NCBI RefSeq assembly: GCF_000376225.1
Contig: NZ_AQXL01000124.1
Span: 18,741-82,740 of the forward strand
DNA: 64,000 bases
Source of the DNA: Effusibacillus pohliae DSM 22757
Lineage (GTDB): Bacteria > Bacillota > Bacilli > Tumebacillales > Effusibacillaceae
Direction: 5' to 3'
Both the position numbers and the translations under genes were made by a program. This document shows, in pieces, positions 17,264 through 26,040 of the stretch. Position 1 is the first letter of the stretch; every line of letters begins with the position of its first letter. The notes under the pieces are model-generated. The model did no database searches, was not told where the DNA came from, and was given only the letters and a program-made list of their open reading frames with translations.

Positions 17264-17292
17264 TTGACAGCCTACCCGATTTAGGATAATAT
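17264..17292 (+). promoter_or_regulatory. Sigma-A promoter of metK
   Basis: TTGACA at 17264-17269, 17 bases, TAATAT at 17287-17292; about 50 bases before the metK start. No SAM riboswitch (S-box) motif is visible in the short leader. Confidence 0.75.
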
Positions 17293-17341
17293 AGCTTATT
17301 GACTTAAAATATATTTTTTTGCCAAAACAGGGGGGATACCT

Positions 17342-18538
17342 GTGACGAAACGTCGTTACTTGTTTACATCGGAGTCCGTGACAGAAGGACATCCCGATAA
17401 AATATGCGACCAGATTTCCGATTCGGTATTGGATGCGATCCTTGCGAAAGACCCGAATGCCCGCGTTGCCTGCGAGACTTCGGTAACGACCGGTCTTGTC
17501 CTGGTAGCCGGTGAAATCACGACCAATACATACGTTGACATCCCGAAAGTGGTTCGCGATACGATTCGCGAAATCGGATACACCCGGGCAAAATACGGTT
17601 TTGACGCCGATACGTGCGCGGTGATCACGTCGATTGACGAGCAGTCGCCCGATATCGCGATGGGCGTCAACCGGGCGCTGGAAGCGCGGGAAGGCCAGAT
17701 GACCGAGGAAGAAATCGAAGCGATCGGCGCCGGTGACCAAGGCTTGATGTTCGGCTTTGCGGTGAATGAAACGGAAGAATTGATGCCGCTGCCGATTTCG
17801 CTCGCACACAAGCTGGCCCGCCGGCTGAGTGAAGTCCGAAAAAACGGAACGCTCGATTACCTTCGCCCCGACGGAAAAACCCAGGTGACGGTCGAGTATG
17901 AAGGGGACAAGCCGGTCCGCATCGATACGATCGTCATCTCGACGCAGCACGCGGAAGACGCATCGCGTGAGCAAATCGAGAAAGATTTGCATGAACATGT
18001 CATCAAACCGGTTGTCCCGGCTCATTTGCTGAGTGGCGATACAAAATATTTCATCAACCCGACCGGTCGCTTTGTGATCGGCGGACCGCAAGGGGATGCC
18101 GGCCTCACCGGCCGCAAAATCATCGTCGACACCTACGGCGGATACGCACGCCACGGCGGCGGTGCATTCTCGGGTAAGGACCCGACAAAAGTGGACCGCT
18201 CCGCAGCGTACGCCGCCCGTTACGTTGCCAAAAACATCGTGGCGGCCGGCCTGGCGGACAAGTGCGAGGTTCAGTTGGCCTACGCGATCGGCGTTGCCCG
18301 CCCCGTTTCGATCATGGTCGATACGTTCGGCACTGGCAAGGTGGCGGAAGACCTGATCGTCCGGCTCGTGCAGGAGCACTTCGATCTGCGGCCGGCGGGT
18401 ATTATCAGGGAACTGGATCTGCGGCGTCCGATCTATCGGCAAACGGCGGCGTACGGACATTTCGGTCGGAGCGATCTCGATTTGCCCTGGGAAAGAACGG
18501 ACAAAGCGGACATCCTCCGCGCGAAAGCCGGTCTGTAG
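17342..18538 (+). CDS. metK: S-adenosylmethionine synthetase
   Basis: This 398-residue protein has the standard MetK length and motifs: [19 protein letters not shown] at the N-terminus, [12 protein letters not shown] in the middle and [20 protein letters not shown] near residue 275, which hold the ATP, methionine and magnesium sites. It makes S-adenosylmethionine from methionine and ATP, a housekeeping reaction. GTG 17342 follows AGGGGGG. It has its own promoter and is not linked functionally to the neighbouring genes. A minus-strand frame of similar length over the gene is a shadow. Confidence 0.98.
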   Translation: MTKRRYLFTSESVTEGHPDKICDQISDSVLDAILAKDPNARVACETSVTTGLVLVAGEITTNTYVDIPKVVRDTIREIGYTRAKYGFDADTCAVITSIDEQSPDIAMGVNRALEAREGQMTEEEIEAIGAGDQGLMFGFAVNETEELMPLPISLAHKLARRLSEVRKNGTLDYLRPDGKTQVTVEYEGDKPVRIDTIVISTQHAEDASREQIEKDLHEHVIKPVVPAHLLSGDTKYFINPTGRFVIGGPQGDAGLTGRKIIVDTYGGYARHGGGAFSGKDPTKVDRSAAYAARYVAKNIVAAGLADKCEVQLAYAIGVARPVSIMVDTFGTGKVAEDLIVRLVQEHFDLRPAGIIRELDLRRPIYRQTAAYGHFGRSDLDLPWERTDKADILRAKAGL

Positions 18539-18655
18539 CCAGCTGTTGTTGATACGCGGTTGCTTGGAAGCGGTCAAAAAATTTTTTGGGACACCCCCAA
18601 ATACGGTCAGGCGCTTGCGAACCGTATAATGTATCACCCTTACCCCATTGCATTT

Positions 18656-18689
18656 GAGGGCACGGCTTCCACCGTGTCCTCAGTTTTTT
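18656..18689 (+). terminator. Terminator between metK and degS
   Basis: GAGGGCACGG at 18656-18665 pairs with CCGTGTCCTC at 18672-18681 (one G-T pair) and is followed by AGTTTTTTG. A TATAAT at 18625-18630 lies just before it, so it could also attenuate transcription starting there. Confidence 0.8.
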
Positions 18690-18777
18690 GTGCGCCAAAA
18701 AAATACATCCAGTCAGCAGGAAAATAGGTCTTGTTTATGGAATACATAGGTCAAAAGAATTAGAGGAGGTTCGGTAC

Positions 18778-19935
18778 GTGTCTGTCGCTCTTGACACCCG
18801 GATCCTCGATCATGCGATTTCGTCGACTTTGCGGGCGATCGAGCAAAGCAAGCACCAGATCTATGAAATCGCGGAAGCGTCGCGCAAGGAATACCAGGCA
18901 TTGGAGCGGGACGTGGCGGCGGTGCAGATGCAGGTGTACGAAACGGTGCAGGAAGTCGATCGTCTCGAGTCGGCGTTGCGTAAAGCGAAGCAGCGTTTGG
19001 TGCTGGTCAGCAAGAGCTTTGCGAAATATTCCGACCGCCAGATCAAGGAAGTGTATGACGAAGCGCAGCGGCTGCAAACCGAACTCCTGGTCGTGCGGGA
19101 ACGGGAAACGCAACTGCGTGTCAGGCGGGACGATCTGTCCCAGCGTTTGAAAAATTTGGGGGAGTTGGTCAAAAAGGCCGAAGGTCTGATCACCCAGTTG
19201 AGCGTTGCGTTCAACTATCTGTCGGGAGAGCAGCAGGAAATCGGGGCCATGCTGCAAACGATGGAGGAAAAACAGTACCTTGGCATCCGCGTCATCCAGG
19301 CGCAGGAAGAAGAACGCCGGCGCGTGGCACGGGAGATTCACGACGGCCCGGCCCAGATGATGGCGAACGTCGTGTTGCGATCGGAAATCGCTGAAAAGAT
19401 GATCGATCGAGACATCGACCGGGTTCGCAGCGAGCTGGCCGAACTGAAGGGGATGGTGCGCGACTGCCTCGCGGAGGTTCGTCAGATTATTTTTGATCTT
19501 CGCCCAATGGAGCTGGACGATTTGGGACTGGCTCCCACCTTGCGTCGCTATCTTGCAAAATTCCAGGAAAAACACGGCATCCAGACGGATTTCGTGTTGA
19601 TCGGAGAGGAGCGGAGGTTGCCCGCCCCGTTGGAGGTGGCGATTTTTCGTTCCGTGCAGGAAGCGCTGAATAATATATGGAAACATGCGGAAGCTTCTGT
19701 TGCCACTGTCAAGCTGGAAACCGACCAGCCGCATGTGATCGTCCACATTCTGGACAATGGAAAAGGGTTTGACATGAATCAGACGCGCGGCAAGCGGGAG
19801 CAGGGCCATTATGGGCTGTTGGGGATCCAAGAAAGGATTCAACTGCTTGGGGGGCAGGTGGAGTTCCGGTCAAAAGTCGGTGAGGGAACCAAGGTGATCA
19901 TTACTCTGCCGATATCAAATCAAGGAGGCAAGTAA
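18778..19935 (+). CDS. degS: Two-component sensor histidine kinase DegS
   Basis: A 385-residue soluble kinase. The first 180 residues form long coiled coils typical of the DegS sensor domain (RILDHAISSTLRAIEQSKHQ and onward). The HisKA_3 dimerisation domain carries RRRVAREIHDGPAQMM with the phosphorylated His, followed by LDDLGLAPTLRRYL. The ATPase domain has FRSVQEALNNIWKHAEA and DNGKGFD. DegS phosphorylates DegU, controlling degradative enzymes, competence, motility and biofilm in Bacillus. GTG 18778 follows AGAGGAGG and gives the expected N-terminus; the longer frame to 18688 runs through the terminator region. Confidence 0.95.
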   Translation: MSVALDTRILDHAISSTLRAIEQSKHQIYEIAEASRKEYQALERDVAAVQMQVYETVQEVDRLESALRKAKQRLVLVSKSFAKYSDRQIKEVYDEAQRLQTELLVVRERETQLRVRRDDLSQRLKNLGELVKKAEGLITQLSVAFNYLSGEQQEIGAMLQTMEEKQYLGIRVIQAQEEERRRVAREIHDGPAQMMANVVLRSEIAEKMIDRDIDRVRSELAELKGMVRDCLAEVRQIIFDLRPMELDDLGLAPTLRRYLAKFQEKHGIQTDFVLIGEERRLPAPLEVAIFRSVQEALNNIWKHAEASVATVKLETDQPHVIVHILDNGKGFDMNQTRGKREQGHYGLLGIQERIQLLGGQVEFRSKVGEGTKVIITLPISNQGGK

Positions 19936-19937
19936 AG

Positions 19938-20642
19938 TTGAGTCCTCGGAGTCCGATCAAGGTCGTTCTTGCAGACGATCACACACTGTTTCGCCAGGGA
20001 TTGAGGCGGATTTTTGAACTGGAAGAAGATTTTCAAATTATCGGTGAAGCGACCGATGGGAAACAGGCCATTTTGCTGGCTGCCACTTTGTCGCCGGATG
20101 TGATCCTGATGGATATCAACATGCCGGAGAAAAGCGGTGTGGAAGCGACCCGGTTGGTGAAAGAAGCGAACCCTGGAGTGAAGGTTCTTATTTTGTCCAT
20201 TCATGATGACGAAGCATATATTTTTGAAGCGATTCGCGCCGGCGCCAACGGGTATCTGCTGAAGGACGTAGAGTCGGAAGTGTTGGTCGAAGCGGTTCGC
20301 CAGGTGGCCAACGGCACCGCCTTTATCCACCCGCAAGTTACCACCAAATTGCTGGACGAATTTAAACGGTTAAGCCACAAAATGGTTGAGGGGCCGGTCT
20401 TACATAACGAAACGGCGGCGGCTTTGGAACAAGATTCCTGGCAGGAGCTGCTGACGCAACGGGAGATGGAAATCCTTCGCCTGATGGCGGAAGGGAAGAG
20501 CAACCGGTTGATTGGGGAGACGCTCTTCATTTCGGAAAAAACGGTGAAAAATCACGTCTCCTCGATCCTGGGCAAGCTGGGTGTTGATGACCGGACACAA
20601 GCGGTCATCATGGCGGCCCGGCGCGGCTGGGTGCGGCTTTGA
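19938..20642 (+). CDS. degU: Two-component response regulator DegU
   Basis: A 234-residue NarL/FixJ-type regulator. The receiver domain shows KVVLADDHTLFRQGL with the acidic pair, MDINMPEKSG with the phospho-accepting Asp, and LSIHDD and LLKD. The C-terminal LuxR-type helix-turn-helix reads LTQREMEILRLMAEGKSNRL and ISEKTVKNHVSSILGKLGV. TTG 19938 follows GGAGG within the last codons of degS, two bases after its stop, so the two are co-translated. DegU is likely to influence the flagellar and secreted-enzyme genes seen elsewhere in the window, as it does in Bacillus. Confidence 0.96.
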   Translation: MSPRSPIKVVLADDHTLFRQGLRRIFELEEDFQIIGEATDGKQAILLAATLSPDVILMDINMPEKSGVEATRLVKEANPGVKVLILSIHDDEAYIFEAIRAGANGYLLKDVESEVLVEAVRQVANGTAFIHPQVTTKLLDEFKRLSHKMVEGPVLHNETAAALEQDSWQELLTQREMEILRLMAEGKSNRLIGETLFISEKTVKNHVSSILGKLGVDDRTQAVIMAARRGWVRL

Positions 20643-20696
20643 TGAACGACTGCACAGGGGCGCGCATATATTGACACCACCAAGGAGGTGTCGATC

Positions 20697-21128
20697 ATGC
20701 TCGCCCTTTTGATTTGGACGCTTGCTGCTTACGGCTTCGTTGTCGGCCTGTGCAAGTTGGTTCGGTATGTGTATGCACGGTCTTCGTTCGACCGAAGTCT
20801 TACCTTGGTGCTGATGGTCTGCAACGCGGAAGGTTACGTGGAAGGAATTATTCGCTTGATTGCATACAAATCCTTTATGTCGCGAAAAGAATTGCGCCTG
20901 GTGGTGGTTGACACCGGTTCACAGGACGCGACTTGCGAAATCGTTCGCCGCATGCAGGAAAAAGACGGGAGAATCGAACTGATCGAGACGAAAAACCAGT
21001 TCGACACGCAGATTGTGGCCGAGGTTTGGTCGGACACCGGGCCGGAGAATCCTTTCATCCTGTTCGATCTGCGCGGATGGCGGAATCCGCGGAAGGTCGT
21101 CCCTGGTTTGGTGTCGATTGTCGAATGA
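20697..21128 (+). CDS. Membrane-anchored GT2-like protein of unknown function downstream of degSU
   Basis: A 143-residue protein with one N-terminal membrane helix (LALLIWTLAAYGFVVGLCKL) followed by a Rossmann-like segment LTLVLMVCNAEGYVEGIIRL and LRLVVVDTGSQDATCEIVRR, which looks like the nucleotide-sugar-binding start of family 2 glycosyltransferases. The catalytic second half of that fold is absent, so it is probably not an active transferase. ATG 20697 follows AAGGAGG at 20682-20688 with good spacing. It is on the same strand 54 bases after degU and may be in the operon. Role unknown. Confidence 0.78.
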   Translation: MLALLIWTLAAYGFVVGLCKLVRYVYARSSFDRSLTLVLMVCNAEGYVEGIIRLIAYKSFMSRKELRLVVVDTGSQDATCEIVRRMQEKDGRIELIETKNQFDTQIVAEVWSDTGPENPFILFDLRGWRNPRKVVPGLVSIVE

Positions 21129-21210
21129 AGTCGGATCAGGTCGAAAAATAGTCCCTAGGTCCTATGTACGACTTCGTCGAACGGTGTAAAATGAGAGTCA
21201 AGGAATGAGT

Positions 21211-21300
21211 CAATCATCAAGGGCAAACCTGTCGAAAGGCAGGGACGCAAAGCTATGGGTCTAACGCCTTTGCAGGCTATGACCGCCAGGCTGCTGATTG
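21211..21300 (+). promoter_or_regulatory. Cyclic-di-GMP-I riboswitch (GEMM-I)
   Basis: The conserved core is visible in order: GGGCAAACC (21221-21229), a CGAAAG tetraloop stem, AGGGACGCAAAGC (21241-21253), GGGTCTAA, then GCAGGCTATGACC and GCCAGGCTGCTGA. The closing stem P1 is CAATCA at 21211-21216 with TGATTG at 21295-21300. These are the invariant parts of the class I cyclic-di-GMP aptamer, including the GNRA loop and its receptor. It lies about 315 bases before a PAP2 phosphatase gene and would link the glycolipid/polysaccharide operon to cyclic-di-GMP levels. Confidence 0.93.
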
Positions 21301-21372
21301 TTCCGGGTGTATTGCTCAATCCCACAAAAGGTTTCCTCATTGGCCCTTTTGGAATCCCCCTACCCCACTTGT

Positions 21373-21402
21373 AAGAGGCCCCTCTTCCCGGAGGGGCCTC
21401 TT
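21373..21402 (+). terminator. Hairpin in the expression platform after the riboswitch
   Basis: AAGAGGCCCCTC at 21373-21384 pairs perfectly with GAGGGGCCTCTT at 21391-21402. The T-run after it is poor (GGTCCTTG), so it may be a weak terminator or another switching element. Whether ligand turns the operon on or off cannot be read by eye. Confidence 0.6.
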
Positions 21403-21615
21403 GGTCCTTGTAGGCACGTGATTGCATGGTTTTCCCTGCAGGAGCGGCTTGCCTATCCGAATGGGCTCCACTCGGCATTTCCCTTCTTGGAAAAATTTTT
21501 GTTGGAAAAATTTCACATACCGGTTTTTTTATCCGGCTTTCATATAGCCTTTATCAAATCTTCATATTTGGCTGGTACGGTAAAAGGAGAAAGCAAGAGA
21601 GAGGGGGCAAACAGG

Positions 21616-22131
21616 ATGCAGAGGGTGGCCGAATGGATCCGCGGCGGGGACGTCACGACGTTTTTCTGGATGAATCATTCGTTAAGGTTTCCCTTGCTCG
21701 ATCGGGTCATGCCGCTGATTACCCACCTTGGGGGAGCCGTCTGGTGCATCGGGTTCACTCTGATTTTGCTTGTCGGAGGGGGTGTGCGCTGGCAGCAGAC
21801 GGGCATCCATCTGGCGCTGAGTTTGCTAATCAGTCATCTGATCGTTGCCGTTTGCAAAAAAATCTTGCCGAGGCCCAGGCCGTATCAAGTGCTGGAAGAT
21901 GTCTGCACTGGCCGCAAACTGTTGCGTGATGCATCGTTTCCTTCCGGACACGCGACGGCCGCTTTTTGTATGGCGACCGTTTTATCGGTTGCGCTCCCCG
22001 CATGTATCCTTGTTTTTTACAGTTTGGCTGCGGCCGTTGCCGTTTCCCGGGTGTATCTGGGATTGCATTATCCGTCCGATGTCACGATCGGGGCCGCGTT
22101 GGGGATCGGCACCGCCTGGATGCTCGTGTAG
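21616..22131 (+). CDS. PAP2-family membrane phosphatase
   Basis: The protein has 171 residues and five to six membrane segments. The three acid-phosphatase motifs are complete: KKILPRPRPYQ (KX6RP), FPSGHATAA (PSGH) and SRVYLGLHYPSDV (SRX5HX3D). Such enzymes dephosphorylate lipid phosphates, for example undecaprenyl pyrophosphate or phosphatidic acid and phosphatidylglycerophosphate, at the outer face of the membrane. ATG 21616 follows GAGGGGGC. It is the first gene after the cyclic-di-GMP riboswitch and is followed 28 bases later by a glycolipid synthase-like gene, which suggests a lipid-linked pathway. Confidence 0.93.
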   Translation: MQRVAEWIRGGDVTTFFWMNHSLRFPLLDRVMPLITHLGGAVWCIGFTLILLVGGGVRWQQTGIHLALSLLISHLIVAVCKKILPRPRPYQVLEDVCTGRKLLRDASFPSGHATAAFCMATVLSVALPACILVFYSLAAAVAVSRVYLGLHYPSDVTIGAALGIGTAWMLV

Positions 22132-22159
22132 CGCCAAATCTGCTCTTGGGGGAGAGCCG

Positions 22160-23299
22160 ATGCCGCATATCGTATTGTTGTCCGAATCGATTGGAACGGG
22201 ACATGAAAGGGCTGCGTGCGCCATTGAAGAGGCATTGTTGTCCGCGTATCCGAACGTGCACGTTACGAGACTGAATCTGCTGGATACGTTTCGCCCGCGC
22301 ACGGCCAAAGTGACCCGCACCCTGTATCTGGAAACTTTGGCGCACCGACCTGGCTGGTGGGGCAAGTGGTATGAGTGGCAACGGGAAAAACGGATCAATC
22401 GTTTCGGCCGGTTCATTGTCTACACGGTATTGCGAAAAGATGTCATCGCCTGGCTGCGCCGGCTGGCACCGGATGCCGTCGTATGTACACATCCTTTGCC
22501 TGCCTGCTTGCTGGCGGAGATGAAACGAAAAGGGTTTTCCATTCCATTGTGTACCGTGTTGACCGATTTCGATCTGCACGGGTATTGGACGCATCCGGGG
22601 ATTGACCTGTATTGCACGCCCGTGCAAACGGTCGCGGAAGCACTAGGGGAGCGGCTGAAAGGAAGCAGCGAAGTGCGAGTGACAGGCATCCCGATCGCAA
22701 ACTCGTTTGTCGAGCGGTTATCGGGGCCGACACCTGGCCTGTTCGCACCTGCCAAACGCGTGTTGATCATGGGGGGCGGACTCGGGATCGGCTTGCTGCC
22801 GATGGTGGAACGGATTATCGAGTCGGACGGAGGCCATGAGATTACGGTGATATCCGGATATAACCGGTCGCTTCGCCGGGAGCTGCGAAATCGGCATGGC
22901 AATCGGGCCAATCTGAGGATCCTCGGTTATACGCGGCAGGTGGCGGAGCTGATGGCGACGAGCGATCTGCTTGTGACCAAACCGGGAGGTCTGACGATCG
23001 CGGAAGCGTTGGCGATGAAGCTGCCGATGGTGCTGTATACGCCGATTCCGGGGCAGGAACGGCGCAACGGGCAATTGATGTCAGAGTTGGGAGTGGCGGT
23101 GACGGTCGGGACTCCGGAAGAGGGGGCGGAACAGGTGCGCGATCTGCTAGAAAACGATTCGCGGAGACAAAACATGCGACAGCAAATGGAATCCGTCAGG
23201 CGTCCGTTTGCCGCAGCCGAGGTCGCGGAAGCGGTAATGGAGAAAGCTTTGCAGCATTCGCCGCGACACATTCCGATCCGGATGGCATCGCAACGCTGA
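22160..23299 (+). CDS. MGDG synthase/UgtP-family glycosyltransferase (GT28)
   Basis: A 379-residue enzyme. The N-terminal half starts VLLSESIGTGHERAACAIEE, the GxGH pattern of MurG/UgtP-type transferases, and contains VVCTHPLPACLLAEM and TDFDLHGYW. The C-terminal half has MGGGLGIGLLP and the donor site VTKPGGLTIAEALAMKLPMV. UgtP adds glucose to diacylglycerol, making membrane glycolipids and the anchor for lipoteichoic acid. ATG 22160 follows GGGGGAGAG; the longer frame to 21845 overlaps the PAP2 gene and is discarded. Specificity within the family is not certain. Confidence 0.92.
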   Translation: MPHIVLLSESIGTGHERAACAIEEALLSAYPNVHVTRLNLLDTFRPRTAKVTRTLYLETLAHRPGWWGKWYEWQREKRINRFGRFIVYTVLRKDVIAWLRRLAPDAVVCTHPLPACLLAEMKRKGFSIPLCTVLTDFDLHGYWTHPGIDLYCTPVQTVAEALGERLKGSSEVRVTGIPIANSFVERLSGPTPGLFAPAKRVLIMGGGLGIGLLPMVERIIESDGGHEITVISGYNRSLRRELRNRHGNRANLRILGYTRQVAELMATSDLLVTKPGGLTIAEALAMKLPMVLYTPIPGQERRNGQLMSELGVAVTVGTPEEGAEQVRDLLENDSRRQNMRQQMESVRRPFAAAEVAEAVMEKALQHSPRHIPIRMASQR

Positions 23300-23366
23300 G
23301 AGAATCCTGCATTCCCAAGATGTGGCAGAATGTCTTTGTTTCATCCTGGTAGGAGACGGCCCGCCG

Positions 23367-24740
23367 ATGTCGAAGATGAATGAACAGCACATAACGACGG
23401 GCGGGATGAAAATGCGGATGAAAATAGGCATCGTAGGAGCTGGTTATGTCGGTCTGGTGTCGGCGGCAGTGTTTGCCGATTGGGGGCATGACGTCGTGTG
23501 CGTCGACCATGACGCGGAGAAAATCGGCCGCATCCGGGCGGGCGATCTGCCTGTATACGAGCCGGGGCTGGCGGACATGGTGGAACGCAACAGACAAGCG
23601 GGACGATTGCGGTTCACAACCGATCTGTCGCGGACAGCCGGCGAACTCGACTTGCTGATCATCGCGGTCGGCACACCTGCCGCGGATGATGGACATCCGG
23701 ACCTGACCGCTCTCTGGAATGTGGTCCATTCGTTGAAACAATGTGTAAAAGGCGATCTGACGGTGGCGATCAAAAGCACCGTGCCGATTGGGACGTGCCA
23801 GGCGGTATCCCGTTTTCTGAACGGGCATCCAGGCAGCCGGTTCGATGTTGTAGCCGCCCCCGAATTTTTGCGGCAGGGGACGGCGATCGCCGATTTTCTC
23901 TCGCCGGACCGGGTGGTGATCGGCTGCCGGACGGAAGCGGCCAAGCGAAAGATGCAGCAACTGTTCGCACCGCTCGCATGCCCGCTGCTGTTTACGGACT
24001 GGCAGAGCGCCGAGATGATCAAATATGCGGCCAACGCGTTTTTGGCGATGAAAATTTCGTATATCAACACGATCGCCAATCTGTGCGAGCAAGTGGGGGC
24101 CGATATTCAGCAGGTGGCGCTCGGGATCGGGCTCGACCGCCGGATTGGTCCTGCCTATCTGCAGCCGGGCATCGGCTTTGGCGGCTCCTGCCTGCCGAAG
24201 GATACGCAAGCGATCGTGGCGCTTGGGAAGGATTACGGTGTCGATGTGTCGCTATTTCGCGAGGTGCTTCGCGTCAACCGGGAACAGCGCGGACGAATCG
24301 TGCAAAAATTGGCGGATCGGCTGGGGGGTGTGCAGGGCAAAACAATCGCCGTGCTGGGATTGGCGTTCAAGGCGAATACAAACGATGTGAGGGAAGCTCC
24401 CGCTTTGGACATCATCACCCGGATCGTGCAGGCGGGCGGGGAAGTGGTTGCATATGATCCGGCGGTCAATATGGAATCCTTAAAAAATGATTTTTGCTTT
24501 ACGCCCGCGGCAGATGCGTATCAGGCGGTAACCGGGGCGGATGCAGTTGTCATCCTGACCGAGTGGGAGGAATTCCACGGGCTCGACCTGCAACAGATCA
24601 GAAGTCTGATGCGCCATCCGCTGGTGATTGACGGCCGAAATTTGTATGCTCCGCACATGATGAAACAGCACGGGTTTCACTACGTTCCGGTTGGCGTCCC
24701 GGAACAAGAAGTGGCGGAAGCAGCGGCGACAACGGTGTGA
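23367..24740 (+). CDS. UDP-glucose 6-dehydrogenase family protein
   Basis: The protein has about 457 residues with the three domains of UDP-glucose/GDP-mannose dehydrogenases: NAD-binding GIVGAGYVGLVSAAVFADWG, the central helix NAFLAMKISYINTIANLCEQ, the catalytic Cys in GFGGSCLPKDTQAI and the C-terminal LGLAFKANTNDVREAPAL. It oxidises UDP-glucose to UDP-glucuronate, used for acidic polysaccharides such as teichuronic acid. The start is uncertain: ATG 23367 has GGAGA before it, while ATG 23406 or 23412 would give the shorter family N-terminus. It ends the riboswitch-led group of three genes. Confidence 0.93.
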   Translation: MSKMNEQHITTGGMKMRMKIGIVGAGYVGLVSAAVFADWGHDVVCVDHDAEKIGRIRAGDLPVYEPGLADMVERNRQAGRLRFTTDLSRTAGELDLLIIAVGTPAADDGHPDLTALWNVVHSLKQCVKGDLTVAIKSTVPIGTCQAVSRFLNGHPGSRFDVVAAPEFLRQGTAIADFLSPDRVVIGCRTEAAKRKMQQLFAPLACPLLFTDWQSAEMIKYAANAFLAMKISYINTIANLCEQVGADIQQVALGIGLDRRIGPAYLQPGIGFGGSCLPKDTQAIVALGKDYGVDVSLFREVLRVNREQRGRIVQKLADRLGGVQGKTIAVLGLAFKANTNDVREAPALDIITRIVQAGGEVVAYDPAVNMESLKNDFCFTPAADAYQAVTGADAVVILTEWEEFHGLDLQQIRSLMRHPLVIDGRNLYAPHMMKQHGFHYVPVGVPEQEVAEAAATTV

Positions 24741-24859
24741 GGGGGCTAGCCACCCCTTTCTGCCTTATTACAAGTGAACCGGCTTTCCCGTGTGCCCCTT
24801 TTTCAAAATGGGTCCTGATCACCCCCGCTCTGTGCAGGGGCGTGAAGTGTGGTGTGTGA

Positions 24860-25753
24860 TTACACCGGCAGCAAACGGGAGGCGCTTGCAACGGGCGGAT
24901 GCGGATCCGGCGTATCAAGCGCTTTTTTTATTTCTTCAATGCGTTGACGGGTATGTTCGTACCCGCATTCCATGCAGTGGAACAGTTTGGAAAAATCGAA
25001 CAAGCCGATCGAGCGCACATCCGGCCGCAGCACGATGTCCGCCTGCCGGGTGGCGGAAGCCGATCTGGCAGCCAGGTTGATGTGGATGACACGGGTCAGG
25101 ATCGATTGGAGAGAGTCAAACGGTCGATTGACCGGGTCGGCAAACACCAGATCAACCGCAATCACCTTTTCCGCTCCCAGCGCCCGCACGGCGGACACCG
25201 GACAATTGTCCAACAGGCCGCCGTCAATGTACACCCTGTCTTTGTAAAAAACGGGCCGAAACGCGACAGGAATCGAAAGGCTCGCCTGAACGGCGTCGGC
25301 GACCGGAATCTCGTGAATCAGATCGACACCGTCGTGCGGCCTCGCCAACGGCCGCGAGACAAAGAGCACCTGTTTGGCCCGCGTTAAATCGGTGGCTGTG
25401 ATGGAGACCGGCATTTTCAAGTCGGTCATCCGGGCCTGCCGGGTCTTGTCTGCAATCAGCCGGTGAATCCGTTCCCCCTTGATCAGGCCCAGCAGCTTGG
25501 TGCGAGGCCAAAGCAAGCGCAGGAGAATCGTTTTGTAATCATAATCGAGAAACCGCTTGTTGATGGAAGGAACCATATCGATCAGCTGCGACGGAGAATA
25601 GCCCCATCCGTACAATGCGGCGACGATCGCCCCGCAACTGCTGCCTGCGATGCAGTCGATCTGGATGCCCGCTTCTGCCAACGCATGCAAAACGCCGATG
25701 TGTGCGCTGCCCGTGATGCCGCCACCGCTCAGCGCAAGCCCCACTTTTGCCAT
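24860..25753 (-). CDS. Patatin-like phospholipase family protein (RssA/YchK type)
   Basis: This 297-residue protein begins GLALSGGGITGSAHIGVLHA, the oxyanion-hole motif, followed by the nucleophile elbow AGSSCGAIVAALYGWG (Gly-x-Ser-x-Gly with Ser at about residue 40) and VYIDGGLLDNCPV with the catalytic Asp. The Ser-Asp dyad is that of patatin-type lipid acyl hydrolases. The C-terminal region after about residue 200 is less conserved. It is convergent with the UDP-glucose dehydrogenase gene and divergent from the phosphate-linked ABC operon, so it seems to be a single-gene unit. Substrate unknown. Confidence 0.92.
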   Translation of the reverse strand: MAKVGLALSGGGITGSAHIGVLHALAEAGIQIDCIAGSSCGAIVAALYGWGYSPSQLIDMVPSINKRFLDYDYKTILLRLLWPRTKLLGLIKGERIHRLIADKTRQARMTDLKMPVSITATDLTRAKQVLFVSRPLARPHDGVDLIHEIPVADAVQASLSIPVAFRPVFYKDRVYIDGGLLDNCPVSAVRALGAEKVIAVDLVFADPVNRPFDSLQSILTRVIHINLAARSASATRQADIVLRPDVRSIGLFDFSKLFHCMECGYEHTRQRIEEIKKALDTPDPHPPVASASRLLPV

Positions 25754-25916
25754 GGCCGACTACCTTTCCGCTTCCCTGATTTTGTCTTACTGATCGGGCA
25801 TAGTATCTGCCGCCGACCGCCTGACGATTCTTGTCGCCCAGTTGTTTCCGGCCATTTTCATGGTTTTGCAGCGAATATCTTTTCGGTTGCGGACATAAGT
25901 GTGTTGTAGGGCGGTC

Positions 25917-25970
25917 TTCATAATTTGTTTACATCGCTGACACATTGTGTTTACAGACCGCCTGTACACT
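25917..25970 (+). promoter_or_regulatory. PhoP box and promoter of the organophosphate ABC operon
   Basis: Four six-base half-sites lie at exact 11-base steps: TTCATA (25917), TTTACA (25928), GACACA (25939) and TTTACA (25950). The Bacillus PhoP site is TT(A/C/T)ACA repeated with about 5-base gaps, so this is a good match. A -10-like TACACT at 25965-25970 starts nine bases after the last half-site, the same distance as in the pstS promoter of this window. It drives the genes from 26041. Confidence 0.75.
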
Positions 25971-26040
25971 AAACTTGTCCAACAAATCACAACAACAAAG
26001 CAAAAACCAAATCATGCCGCACAGAGCGGGGGGATGACAG

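Larger units (their letters stand above)
21129..21615. other. 487-base regulatory leader upstream of the PAP2 gene
   Basis: It holds the cyclic-di-GMP riboswitch (21211-21300), a strong hairpin (21373-21402) and, further down, two copies of TTGGAAAAATTT at 21487-21498 and 21502-21513 spaced 15 bases apart. I find no convincing gene; frames crossing it lack ribosome-binding sites. Confidence 0.6.

Noticed and set aside
17193..17341. SAM riboswitch before metK
   Set aside because: The leader between the promoter and the start is only about 50 bases and shows none of the S-box core motifs.
17252..18637. 461-codon minus-strand frame over metK
   Set aside because: It lies opposite a perfect MetK frame, gives a His/Arg/Phe-rich product without motifs and has no ribosome-binding site; it is a shadow of codon bias.
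24741..24859. Strong terminator between the convergent UDP-glucose dehydrogenase and patatin genes
   Set aside because: Short complementary bits exist, but no stable hairpin with T-run on either strand could be drawn.
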